Shown in pieces: positions 1 to 6,738 of a DNA stretch of 13,367 nucleotides. The translations under genes and the position numbers were made by a program. Position 1 is the first letter of the stretch; each line of letters opens with the position of its first letter. Origin of the DNA: Gemmatimonadota bacterium (GTDB lineage Bacteria > Gemmatimonadota > Gemmatimonadetes > Gemmatimonadales > Gemmatimonadaceae); NCBI GenBank assembly GCA_003222065.1, contig QHUV01000087.1:1-13367 (forward strand). The letters run 5' to 3'. Under the pieces are notes generated by a model. The model saw nothing but the letters and a program-made list of their open reading frames with translations, had not been told where the DNA came from and searched no databases.

Positions 1-416
1 CGCCAACCGATGTCGAGTGGTCGCCGGCGCCGGGCAAGTTCAGCTTCGGCGATCTCGTTAGGCATCTGGCGACGATCGAGCGGTACATGTACGCCGAGAC
101 GGTGCACGGGCGTCCAAGCGCCTACCCGGGCCATGGCCGCGACCTCGCTGCCGGCTTCGAGGCCACGATCGCGTATTACGACCGCCTTCACGACGAGTCC
201 CGCGCGCTCTTCGCTCAGCTCACCGACGCTCGGCTCGCCGAGAAGTGCCGGACTCCCGCCGACACGCCGATCTCGGTTGGAAAGTGGCTGCGCGCCATGA
301 TCGAACACGAGGCGCATCATCGCGGGCAGATCTACCTGATGCTCGGCATGCGCGGCGTGGCGACCGCGCCTCTCTACGGCCTGACCTCGGAGGAGGTCAA
401 GGCACGCTCGGTCTGA
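1..416 (+). CDS. DinB-family protein, 3' part (5' end outside window)
   Basis: The reading frame is open from base 3 to a TGA at 414-416, so about 137 C-terminal residues are visible and the start lies upstream of the window. The translation shows the four-helix DinB/DUF664 pattern: a first-helix histidine in 'DLVRHLATIE', then near the C-terminus 'IEHEAHHRGQIYLML', whose spaced histidines usually complete a divalent-metal site together with the first one. Family members are small (about 150-180 residues) metal-binding proteins of the DinB/YfiT-like fold. Several are thiol-dependent S-transferases and others are stress-induced proteins of unknown role, so substrate cannot be assigned. The GTT AGG pair at 57-62 lies in a copy of the recurrent CGTTAGGC motif and uses the rare Arg codon AGG. 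It is followed by a long non-coding inverted repeat. Family assignment is fairly sure; function is not. Confidence 0.8.
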   Translation, partial: PTDVEWSPAPGKFSFGDLVRHLATIERYMYAETVHGRPSAYPGHGRDLAAGFEATIAYYDRLHDESRALFAQLTDARLAEKCRTPADTPISVGKWLRAMIEHEAHHRGQIYLMLGMRGVATAPLYGLTSEEVKARSV

Positions 417-451
417 GCAGCAGAGGCGAGAGGTCAGCTCCGCACTTTTCC

Positions 452-663
452 GATGTGCCGCGCACGCATCTCACCCAGGAAAGCGAGCCCAGTTTCGAGA
501 AGGCAGAAGCGAGCAGCGAGCTTTGAGACTGAAGGGTTAGGAATACGAGTTAGGACTCTCCCTCGCTGTCATTCCTCAGCCCTTCGACTCAAGGCTCGCA
601 TCTGTAGGCTGCCTTCTCGAGACTGGGCTCGCTCGCCCGGGTGCGATGCAGACGTGGCGCATC
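452..663. repeat. Long imperfect inverted repeat (two 93-nt arms, 26-nt loop)
   Basis: Bases 452-544 align without gaps to the reverse complement of 571-663, with about 69 of 93 positions identical by hand alignment. The best block is 482-506 against 609-633 (agcgagcccagt...gaaggcag), with one mismatch. The loop is 545-570. This fills most of the 372-base gap between the DinB-like gene and the S9 peptidase gene; I see no credible protein in it, and the small ORFs crossing it have no family features. The element could fold as a long RNA hairpin (blocking readthrough into 789) or be a decayed palindromic mobile repeat. There is no T-run on the right side, so a simple intrinsic terminator is not indicated. 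Confidence 0.8.
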
Positions 664-777
664 AAAAGGCAGGATTTCAGTCTGACTGCCCACCGCTGGT
701 ATCTGAGCGCTGAGGTGTCCTGAACGTTGCGAAGGCGTAACGCGTAAGCGACGTTAACAGTTGCGCCGAAATGAATC

Positions 778-781
778 GGAG
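778..781 (+). promoter_or_regulatory. Ribosome binding site deciding the S9 peptidase start
   Basis: GGAG lies 7 nt before the ATG at 789, a good Shine-Dalgarno spacing. It falls inside the alternative frame that would begin at ATG 771, which itself has no purine-rich site upstream. It therefore favours the shorter protein. Confidence 0.6.
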
Positions 782-788
782 ATCATCG

Positions 789-3146
789 ATGCCTTACGTC
801 CTGCCTACCCGCCGAGCGCAGCGAGTCGCCTGCGCTTCTCTTGCCAGCGCGCTGTTTGCAGCACCACTCGCTGCCCAAACCAAGCCGACGATTGCCCAGT
901 TCTTGAGCCCGTCGTCCCCGCTCGAGCTGACGCGCGCCAAGGATGCCGACCGGGTCGCGTGGGTCGCCTACGAGCGCGGGATGCGCAACGTGTACACGGC
1001 GGCGGCGCCGGAGTTCAGGCCCGTACGCCTAACGAGCTTCATGCAGGACGACGGCACCGATCTCTCCGAGGTCGATCTCTCCGACGACGGCACGACGGCG
1101 ATCTTCCTGCGCGGCACGGCGCCCAATCGCCTGGGCTGGATCGCGAATCCATCACACGACCCGACCGGCGCCGAACGCACGGTGTGGGCCGTTCGAACGG
1201 CCGGCGGAGGCGCACCCTGGCGCGTCGCGGCGGCGAACGGCGCGACGCTCGCGCCCGATGGGCGCTCGGTGCTCTATGTAAAGGACGGACAGATCTTCCG
1301 CGCGCGCATCCTGCCTAACGCGCAAGCCCCCGCGGGCGATACGTTGACGCCGTTCATCAAGGAGTGGGGGCGGCAAAGCAATCCGCGCTGGTCGCCGGAC
1401 GGGACGAAGATCGCCTTCGTGAGCGACCGCGACAATCACTCCTTCATCGGCATCTACGACATGCGGACGCGGCGCGTCGACTTCGTGGCGCCGAGCGTGG
1501 ATTGTGACGCCGCGCCGGCCTGGTCGGCGGACTCGAAGCGCATCGCCTTTCTGCGTCGCCCCGGCGTGCCATTCGGCATGCAGTCGCAGGAGGGGAGTGG
1601 CGGCATCGGCAATCCACCAGGACCCGCCACCGGTCGCGGCGGGCGGGGCAGTGTCGGCGGATGCCTCGCGTCCGCATTCGGGCGCGGTGGCGGCGGGAGC
1701 GGACGTGGGGAAGCACGCGTCGAGGACACGACGCGCTTCCGGCGCTTTCCGGGTCTTTACCGTGCCACGTTCAAGGGCGGTTACAATCTGTCCGTCATGG
1801 TCGCCGACGTGTCTCGTTGCCCGGCGTCGTCCGGAGCGACGGAAGCTGGTGGAACTGAGTGCTCGGCGCGCGAGTTGTGGCACAACGCACCTAACGACGA
1901 GAAGTTCGCTGGGATGCGCGCGGTCATCTGGGCGGGCGACAACGTGATCTTCCCACTCTCGGCCCCGGACGACGAATGGGACCGCTACTATACGATCGAC
2001 ACGACGAATCCGGCCTCCGGTCCCGTGATGCTCACGACGACGAACGGGTTGATCGAGGACCCGACATCCGCGGCACTCTCGCGCGATGGCAAGACGCTCT
2101 ACTACTGCACGAACGCCAACGACATCGAGAAGCGGCACATCTGGAGTGTGCCGACGACCGGAGGCACGCCCAAACAAGTCTCGACCGACGACGGGATCGA
2201 GACGACGCCCCAGCCGCTGGCGTCGGGCAAGCAGCTCGCGGTGCTCTACTTCGGCGCGGCGCAGCCGGCGTCGGTCGGCCTCGTTTCGACGACCGGCGGC
2301 GCGACGCGCGTCGTGTTCCCGATGCTGCCGAAAGACTTCCCGACGGCGGCGCACGTCACGCCGCAGATCGTGATCGTGAAGTCGCCGGACAGTTTAGAGA
2401 TTCATAACCAGCTCTTCCTGCCCAAGGACGTGAAGCCGGGCGAGCGCCGGCCGGCGATGATCTTCGTCCACGGCGGGCCCGTTAGGCAGATGCTCCCGGG
2501 GTATCACTACATGCAGTTCTACCACTGGGCGTATGCGTACAACCAGTGGCTCGCCAATCAGGGTTATGTCGTTCTCTCGGTGAACTATCGCAGCGGAATC
2601 GGCTACGGCCGGTCATTCCGCAACGCGGCGAACACCAACGCGCGCGGCAACTCCGAGTATCAGGACGTGCTCGCGGCCGGGAAGTATCTCCAATCGCGTC
2701 CGGACGTCGATCCGGCGCGCATCGGCATCTGGGGGCTGTCCTACGGCGGACTCCTCACGTCGCAGGCGCTGGCGCGGAATTCGGATCTCTTTGTCGCCGG
2801 GGCTGACCTCGCCGGCGTCCATCTTTACGGAAATTCGCTCGACACGACGAACGTCTCATACCAATCGTCGGCGATTTCGGCAATCGATAAGTGGAAGTCG
2901 CCGGTGTTCCTCGTTCAGGGCGACGACGACCGCAACGTCGACTTCGCGCAGATGGTAGGACTCGTGCAACTGCTGCGCGCGCATAACGTGTACTACGAGC
3001 TGACCGTGATTCCGGACGACACGCACGAATCGCTGATTCACGCCCGCTGGATCGACACCTTCGGCAAGATGGGAGACTTCCTGCACCGGTTCGTGTGGGA
3101 TCGAGGCAGCCCGGCAGCGCAGGCGACGTCGAGCGGGACGAAGTAG
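789..3146 (+). CDS. Secreted S9-family prolyl oligopeptidase-type serine peptidase
   Basis: This 785-residue exported serine peptidase has an N-terminal signal peptide (basic start, hydrophobic core, 'APLAAQ' cleavage region near residue 30). A beta-propeller follows with PD40-like repeats such as 'PRWSPDGTKIAF' and 'PAWSADSKRIAF' around residues 195-260. The C-terminal alpha/beta-hydrolase domain starts near residue 545 ('MIFVHGG'). The catalytic triad is visible: Ser651 in 'GLSYGG', Asp714 in 'QGDDDRNVDF' and His746 in 'DDTHES'. The start at 789 was chosen because GGAG at 778-781 lies 7 nt upstream; the ATG at 771 has no ribosome site. Family members cleave short peptides, often after Pro or Ala (DPP IV/acylaminoacyl-peptidase-like), and here would act in the periplasm or outside. 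An odd Gly/Pro/Arg-rich low-complexity stretch (about residues 268-312) interrupts the propeller. Exact peptide specificity is not readable. Confidence 0.9.
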   Translation: MPYVLPTRRAQRVACASLASALFAAPLAAQTKPTIAQFLSPSSPLELTRAKDADRVAWVAYERGMRNVYTAAAPEFRPVRLTSFMQDDGTDLSEVDLSDDGTTAIFLRGTAPNRLGWIANPSHDPTGAERTVWAVRTAGGGAPWRVAAANGATLAPDGRSVLYVKDGQIFRARILPNAQAPAGDTLTPFIKEWGRQSNPRWSPDGTKIAFVSDRDNHSFIGIYDMRTRRVDFVAPSVDCDAAPAWSADSKRIAFLRRPGVPFGMQSQEGSGGIGNPPGPATGRGGRGSVGGCLASAFGRGGGGSGRGEARVEDTTRFRRFPGLYRATFKGGYNLSVMVADVSRCPASSGATEAGGTECSARELWHNAPNDEKFAGMRAVIWAGDNVIFPLSAPDDEWDRYYTIDTTNPASGPVMLTTTNGLIEDPTSAALSRDGKTLYYCTNANDIEKRHIWSVPTTGGTPKQVSTDDGIETTPQPLASGKQLAVLYFGAAQPASVGLVSTTGGATRVVFPMLPKDFPTAAHVTPQIVIVKSPDSLEIHNQLFLPKDVKPGERRPAMIFVHGGPVRQMLPGYHYMQFYHWAYAYNQWLANQGYVVLSVNYRSGIGYGRSFRNAANTNARGNSEYQDVLAAGKYLQSRPDVDPARIGIWGLSYGGLLTSQALARNSDLFVAGADLAGVHLYGNSLDTTNVSYQSSAISAIDKWKSPVFLVQGDDDRNVDFAQMVGLVQLLRAHNVYYELTVIPDDTHESLIHARWIDTFGKMGDFLHRFVWDRGSPAAQATSSGTK

Positions 3147-3178
3147 CGCACTGGTCGACAGCGGACTCACGCTGCACG

Positions 3179-3202
3179 AGCCGCGGCAAAGGAAACGCGG
3201 CT
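3179..3202 (+). terminator. Possible weak hairpin after the S9 peptidase gene
   Basis: GCCGCG (3180-3185) pairs perfectly with CGCGGC (3196-3201) around a 10-nt A-rich loop, and A3179 can pair with T3202. It lies 33 nt after the S9 stop and before the YbjQ-like start. The following bases (ttcctgatctct) are only weakly T-rich, so termination is uncertain; it could also be a processing or stability hairpin. Confidence 0.3.
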
Positions 3203-3232
3203 TCCTGATCTCTCCGTCTCCCAACTGACAAT

Positions 3233-3598
3233 ATGCGTCCATCCCTGACTTTCCTAACGACAACTGAAAACCAGCTTCCCGATTACCGGATACTCGAACG
3301 GTACGGAGTAGTGCGGGGCATTACCGTCCGCTCACGCTCGGTGTTCGGGAGCTTCGGGGCAAAGCTGCAGCAGTTGGTGGGCGGGGACATCACGATATTG
3401 ACCGACCTCTGCGAGCAGACCCGCGCCGCGGCGTTCGATATCGCGGTGGATCACGCCAAGGCGCTTGGCGCCAATGCGTTGATCGCCCTGCGCTACGACG
3501 CGACTGAGATCATGTCCGGGGTCTCGGAAGTGCTCTGCTACGGCACGGCTGTGCGTCTCGTGCCTCTGCGGTCGGATAGCGAACCAACCATGCCATGA
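3233..3598 (+). CDS. YbjQ/UPF0145 (DUF74) family protein
   Basis: This 121-residue protein matches the YbjQ family over nearly its whole length: 'GVVRGITVRSRSVF' near the N-terminus, the middle 'CEQTRAAAFDIAVDHAKALGANALIALRYD', and the C-terminal strand 'LCYGTAVRL'. These are the conserved parts of the family, whose members form compact oligomers and are sometimes labelled 'heavy-metal-binding' without strong proof. There is no signal peptide or membrane segment, so it is predicted cytoplasmic. It starts at ATG 3233 with no clear ribosome site. Its TGA (3596-3598) overlaps the next start as ATGA (3595-3598), implying translational coupling to the GH3 gene. A role in glycoside use is not evident and the pairing may be incidental. 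Confidence 0.85.
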   Translation: MRPSLTFLTTTENQLPDYRILERYGVVRGITVRSRSVFGSFGAKLQQLVGGDITILTDLCEQTRAAAFDIAVDHAKALGANALIALRYDATEIMSGVSEVLCYGTAVRLVPLRSDSEPTMP

Positions 3599-5868
3599 TC
3601 ATGAAGCGGGTGGGCTTCGCCGTCGGCATCGCCTTCGCGACGTCGACCACGTCGGTCGCGCAAAGCCAGCGCCTAACGAACCGCCCTGCCGAGACGCGAT
3701 TTGTCGATTCCGTCCTCGCGCGGATGACGCTCGCCGAAAAGCTCGGCCAACTCAATCAGGTCTCCGGCGCCGGGAACCCGACAGGGCCCGGTGGCGGTGA
3801 GCGTGCCGCGCGCATGGATCAACTCCGTCACGGCGCGATCGGCTCCTTCCTGAACGTCGTCGGCGCGGATACGACCAAGGCCCTGCAGCGCATCGCGGTC
3901 GAGCAATCGCGCCTTCACATCCCGTTGATTTTTGGGCTCGACGTCATTCACGGCATGCGCACGATCTTCCCCGTGCCGCTCGCCGAGGCGGCGAGCTGGG
4001 ATCCGCAGGGAGCTGAGCGCGCGGCCCGGATAGCGGCGGCAGAAGCCGCCGCGATGGGCATAGACTGGACTTTCGCGCCGATGGTCGACATCGCCCGCGA
4101 TCCGCGGTGGGGACGCATCGTCGAGGGGGCCGGCGAAGATCCGTACCTCGGCGCCGCTTTCGCCGCCGCGCGCGTACGCGGATTTCAGGGGAGCGGGCTC
4201 GGCTCGCGCGACGCGATTGCCGCGACGGTGAAGCATTTCGCGGCGTACGGGGCCGCCGAGGGTGGACGCGATTACAACGTCGCCGAGGTGTCGGAGCGGA
4301 CGCTGCGCGACGTCTATCTGCCGCCCTTTCACGCCGCAGTTTGCGCGGATGCCGCGACGTTGATGGCGTCGTTCAATGAGATATCGGGCGTCCCGTCGCA
4401 CGCGAACCGGCATTTGCTCACCGACATCCTGCGCAACGAATGGAAGTTCGATGGAATGGTCGTCAGCGACTGGACGGGGATCGGTGAGCTGCTCAACCAC
4501 GCCGTCGCCGCCGACAGCGCGCAGGCGGGGGACGTCGCGATGCACGCCGGCGTCGACATGGACATGGTGAGTGAAATTTATCTTCACGCGCTGCGGGCAT
4601 CCGTCGCTGCGCGGCGGATGCCGATGGCCGAGATAGATGAAGCAGTTAGGCGTGTGCTTCGCGTCAAGTATCGGCTCGGGCTGTTCACCGACCCGTACCT
4701 TCGGCGCGATGCGGCGCGCGAACGCACGGCGATTCTCACGACCGAGAACCGCGCGGCGGCGCGCGAGGCGGGACGTCGCGCCATCGTCCTGCTCAAGAAC
4801 GATCAGTCGACGCTGCCGCTGCGAAAGGACGTCGCCTCGCTCGCCGTACTCGGCGCCCTCGCCGCGGATTCCGCGGTCGTGCTCGGCAACTGGACAGCCC
4901 TTGGTCGACGGGAGGATGCCGTGCCCGTCCTCGATGGAATTCGCCGCGCGGTGTCGTCTCGCACGACGGTCACCTATGCACGCGGTGCGAGCCCGACGAG
5001 CGACGACAGCAGCGGCATCGCCGAAGCCGTGCGCGTCGCGAGCGGCGCGGACGCCGTGGTGCTCGTCGTCGGTGAGACGGGTGAGATGAGCGCCGAGGCG
5101 GAGAGCCGATCGCGGCTCGATCTGCCGGGCGCGCAGAAGGAGCTCGTCGCGGCGATTCGCGCCACCGGAAAGCCGATGGTCGTCGTCTTGATGAACGGCC
5201 GGCCGCTCGCGATCGAGCGGATGCAAGAGACGGTGCCGGCGATCCTCGAGACATGGTTCCTCGGCGTCGAGGCGGGCAACGCCATCGCCGACGTGCTCTT
5301 CGGAGACGCGAATCCAGGCGGCAAGTTGCCTGTCACCGTCCCGCGCGTGGTCGGTCAGGTTCCGATCTACTACAACCACAAGAACACCGGTCGCCCGCCG
5401 ACGACGGAGAAGTACACGTCGAAGTACTGGGACATTCCCTACACGCCCCTCTATCCGTTCGGCTTTGGGCTGAGTTACACGACGTTCGCCTATAGCGTGC
5501 CGCGTCTGAGTGCAACGACCATCGGCGCGGGTGACTCGCTGCGCGTCGAGGTGGACGTCACGAACACCGGCAGCCGCGCCGGCGACGAAGTGGCGCAGCT
5601 GTACGTGCGTGACGACGTTGGCAGCGTGACGCGTCCCGTGATGGAGCTGAAGCGCTTTCAGCGTCTGACGCTGCGGCCTGGCGAGCGAAGGACGCTACGC
5701 TGGTCGCTCGGCATCGGCGACCTCGCGTTCTACGACCTCGTGATGCGCCGTGTGGCCGAGCCGGGGACGTTCCGAGTTTTTGTCGGTACCAATTCCGCTG
5801 ACACGCACTCGGCGCCGTTCACCTTGCGGGGTATGGCGAGCATTCCCGTTCCCGATAGGTGCCCCTGA
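3595..5868 (+). CDS. bglX: Secreted GH3 beta-glucosidase, BglX type
   Basis: The 757-residue length is typical of BglX. Order: signal peptide ('GFAVGIAFATSTTSVAQ', probable cleavage about residue 23); GH3 TIM-barrel domain ('KLGQL', 'IPLIFGLDVIHG', 'FAPMVDIARDPRWGRI', 'EGAGEDPYLG', 'VKHFAAYGAAEGGRDYN'); the nucleophile Asp292 in 'GMVVSDWTG'; the alpha/beta sandwich domain with 'GETGEMSAEAESR' (Glu501 is the likely acid/base) and 'LMNGRPL'; then 'YPFGFGLSYTTF' and a C-terminal fibronectin-III-like domain (about residues 640-745). The enzyme removes terminal beta-linked glucose from oligosaccharides, probably in the periplasm. The start ATG overlaps the YbjQ-like stop; no Shine-Dalgarno is visible, so coupling to the upstream gene is likely. 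ATG 3601 is an alternative start that would remove two residues. All key residues are present and the gene looks intact. The preferred linkage cannot be read from sequence. Confidence 0.93.
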   Translation: MIMKRVGFAVGIAFATSTTSVAQSQRLTNRPAETRFVDSVLARMTLAEKLGQLNQVSGAGNPTGPGGGERAARMDQLRHGAIGSFLNVVGADTTKALQRIAVEQSRLHIPLIFGLDVIHGMRTIFPVPLAEAASWDPQGAERAARIAAAEAAAMGIDWTFAPMVDIARDPRWGRIVEGAGEDPYLGAAFAAARVRGFQGSGLGSRDAIAATVKHFAAYGAAEGGRDYNVAEVSERTLRDVYLPPFHAAVCADAATLMASFNEISGVPSHANRHLLTDILRNEWKFDGMVVSDWTGIGELLNHAVAADSAQAGDVAMHAGVDMDMVSEIYLHALRASVAARRMPMAEIDEAVRRVLRVKYRLGLFTDPYLRRDAARERTAILTTENRAAAREAGRRAIVLLKNDQSTLPLRKDVASLAVLGALAADSAVVLGNWTALGRREDAVPVLDGIRRAVSSRTTVTYARGASPTSDDSSGIAEAVRVASGADAVVLVVGETGEMSAEAESRSRLDLPGAQKELVAAIRATGKPMVVVLMNGRPLAIERMQETVPAILETWFLGVEAGNAIADVLFGDANPGGKLPVTVPRVVGQVPIYYNHKNTGRPPTTEKYTSKYWDIPYTPLYPFGFGLSYTTFAYSVPRLSATTIGAGDSLRVEVDVTNTGSRAGDEVAQLYVRDDVGSVTRPVMELKRFQRLTLRPGERRTLRWSLGIGDLAFYDLVMRRVAEPGTFRVFVGTNSADTHSAPFTLRGMASIPVPDRCP

Positions 5869-5900
5869 GACTAGTGGCCTGGGCGGCAAGCTCTGACAAA

Positions 5901-6029
5901 GCGTGATCGCGGACTCACACGGACACTCACGGACAGACACGGAGGAACCAGCAAACAGGCTCGAAATCAACACTCTAGGTCTTTGTCCGTGTCCGTCCGT
6001 TTATTGTCCGCGTTCGTCCGCGATCACGC
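5901..6029. repeat. Intergenic inverted repeat with TCCG-rich arms
   Basis: A perfect 13-bp arm (5901-5913, gcgtgatcgcgga) pairs with 6017-6029. The pairing continues imperfectly inward (about 5914-5943 with 5986-6016), both sides built of repeated CGGAC / GTCCG words. The loop is about 5944-5985. It lies between the bglX stop and the convergently oriented small gene ending at 6083, so it could act as a bidirectional terminator or RNA-processing hairpin. It also looks like a member of a dispersed family: its right part recurs at 11091-11119. Confidence 0.75.
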
Positions 6030-6034
6030 TGTTG
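6006..6034 (+). repeat. Dispersed repeat, copy A
   Basis: The 17-mer gtccgcgttcgtccgcg at 6006-6022 is identical to 11091-11107. Extended to 6034 the match is 27 of 29 bases with 11091-11119, ending in acgctgttg in both. Copy A forms the right arm of the inverted repeat after bglX. Confidence 0.8.
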
Positions 6035-6044
6035 ATCCTCGAAG

Positions 6045-6073
6045 CAGATGCCCCGCGCAGCGCTCGGGATGAC
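6045..6073. repeat. REP-like degenerate element after the TCCG repeat
   Basis: The pattern cagatgcc...gctcgggatgac resembles the two elements at 10997-11028 and 11034-11058 (gatcctt...aggatgac). In both places it lies immediately next to a copy of the TCCG-rich repeat, although in the opposite order. It is degenerate, so this is a moderate call. Confidence 0.45.
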
Positions 6074-6082
6074 ATCCAGGCT

Positions 6083-6322
6083 TCAGCGCGCCTTGGCCTT
6101 CGGCAATCCGCGCTTGGTCGTCCTGAGCCACTTCTCGGCCGCTCGTAAGGCCGAGCCTTTGCCGCCGTGGCCTGCGTCGCCGAAGAAGGCGCTCGCCTTG
6201 GGGCGCCAACCTTTGGTCGTCTTTCGATAGCCGACGCGCACGAAGTACCCGTGCGTGCGAGAAGTTTCCTGGTCGATGCGGCTGATGCCGGAGGGAAGCG
6301 AGCGACTGTTGGTCTGTGTCAT
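6083..6322 (-). CDS. Small AP2-domain-like DNA-binding protein
   Basis: Read on the minus strand from ATG 6322, this gives 79 residues, one compact domain: 'GISRIDQ', then 'RTHGYFVRVGYR', then 'AFFGDAGHGGKGSALRAAEKW' and a basic tail. This order (three beta strands with Arg/Trp-type contacts, then an amphipathic helix after 'GGK..AL.AA') is the bacterial AP2/ERF-like domain pattern, a DNA-binding fold also found in homing-endonuclease and integrase proteins. Here it stands alone without a nuclease or integrase part, so it may be a small regulator or chromatin-type protein. A GTG at 6361 would add 13 residues including a His run; neither start has a good ribosome site and I prefer ATG 6322. 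It is the only minus-strand gene in the window. Its 3' end abuts repeat sequence. The family call is from recognition of motif order, not a search. Confidence 0.7.
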   Translation of the reverse strand: MTQTNSRSLPSGISRIDQETSRTHGYFVRVGYRKTTKGWRPKASAFFGDAGHGGKGSALRAAEKWLRTTKRGLPKAKAR

Positions 6323-6498
6323 GAGGCAGTTCGTCGAATGGTGATGGTGACGCAACGGCACGCGTGTCGGGAGACGTTAGGCAATCGTCGTCGGCAGGCG
6401 GCGAGCGGACGCAGCCGGCACGTCGTCGTGCAGTTGGTTGCTCGTCTTCATGTACAGACTGATAGCGCAAATCGTTTGTCGTTTGGCGTTAAGAAAGC

Positions 6499-6527
6499 TT
6501 GACATGACAGCGGCGAATGGGTATGCT
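6499..6527 (+). promoter_or_regulatory. Sigma70-type promoter for tRNA-Asn
   Basis: A perfect -35 box TTGACA (6499-6504) is followed by exactly 17 bp and a -10 box TATGCT (6522-6527, 4 of 6 matches to TATAAT). The expected start is about 6534, about 60 nt before the tRNA. It is the best promoter match I noticed in the window and fits a strongly expressed stable RNA. The 273 bases from 6323 to 6595 hold this promoter, the hairpin at 6540-6571 and one copy of the CGTTAGGC motif, and no credible gene. Confidence 0.75.
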
Positions 6528-6539
6528 CGCGAATATTCG

Positions 6540-6571
6540 CCCGCGGAGACGGATCCTGCGGGTTTTTGTTT
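6540..6571 (+). terminator. Terminator-like hairpin in the tRNA leader
   Basis: CCCGC (6540-6544) pairs with GCGGG (6558-6562) around a 13-nt loop, followed at once by TTTTTGTTT (6563-6571). This is intrinsic-terminator architecture with a short stem. It lies downstream of the promoter and 24 nt before the tRNA, so it could attenuate tRNA transcription, end a very short RNA, or stop transcription arriving from upstream. A 12-bp palindrome gcgaatattcgc (6529-6540) directly precedes it. Confidence 0.5.
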
Positions 6572-6595
6572 GAGCGAGAGTGGTGAACACATTTT

Positions 6596-6668
6596 TGGGG
6601 TGTAGGTCAATTGGCAGACCGCCCGACTGTTAATCGGGAAGTTGGAGGTTCGAGTCCTCCCGCCCCAG
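6596..6668 (+). tRNA. tRNA-Asn(GUU)
   Basis: The full 73-nt cloverleaf can be drawn. The acceptor stem is 6596-6602 with 6661-6667 (one G-U pair) and discriminator G6668. The D stem is GGTC 6605-6608 with GACC 6617-6620. The anticodon stem is CCCGA 6622-6626 with TCGGG 6634-6638, with loop CTGTTAA placing anticodon GTT at 6629-6631. The T stem is GGAGG 6644-6648 with CCTCC 6656-6660, enclosing TTCGAGT. CCA is not encoded and must be added after transcription. It has its own promoter upstream. I see no integrase gene or duplicated tRNA 3' end nearby, so it does not look like a used integration site in this window. Confidence 0.96.
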
Positions 6669-6727
6669 CTTCGCTCGCTGGCGCTCGCTTCTGAAGGACT
6701 GGCAGGTTAGGCTCGTACCCTTAGACC

Positions 6728-6732
6728 AGGAG
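6728..6732 (+). promoter_or_regulatory. Ribosome binding site supporting the GTG start at 6739
   Basis: AGGAG sits 6 nt before GTG 6739. It is one of the clearest Shine-Dalgarno sites in the window and decides the non-ATG start of the nitrilase-family gene. Confidence 0.7.
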
Positions 6733-6738
6733 CTGCAG

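Noticed and set aside
453..713. Small + strand ORF in the first intergenic region
   Set aside because: It runs through the long inverted repeat and its translation reflects palindromic repeats, not a protein.
1152..2354. 400-codon minus-strand frame opposite the S9 peptidase
   Set aside because: Same reason: composition is that of an antisense high-GC shadow and the + strand gene carries all family motifs.
3673..5379. 568-codon open frame on the minus strand opposite bglX
   Set aside because: It is the antisense shadow of a high-GC gene; the translation is rich in Arg, Asp and His with no domain order, while the + strand encodes complete GH3 motifs.
6377..6610. Minus-strand ORF over the tRNA promoter region
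   Set aside because: It crosses the promoter, the leader hairpin and the tRNA 5' end and has no family features.
6596..6668. tRNA gene as an integration site for a genomic island
   Set aside because: No integrase and no duplicated tRNA 3' end were found in the window; flanking genes look ordinary.
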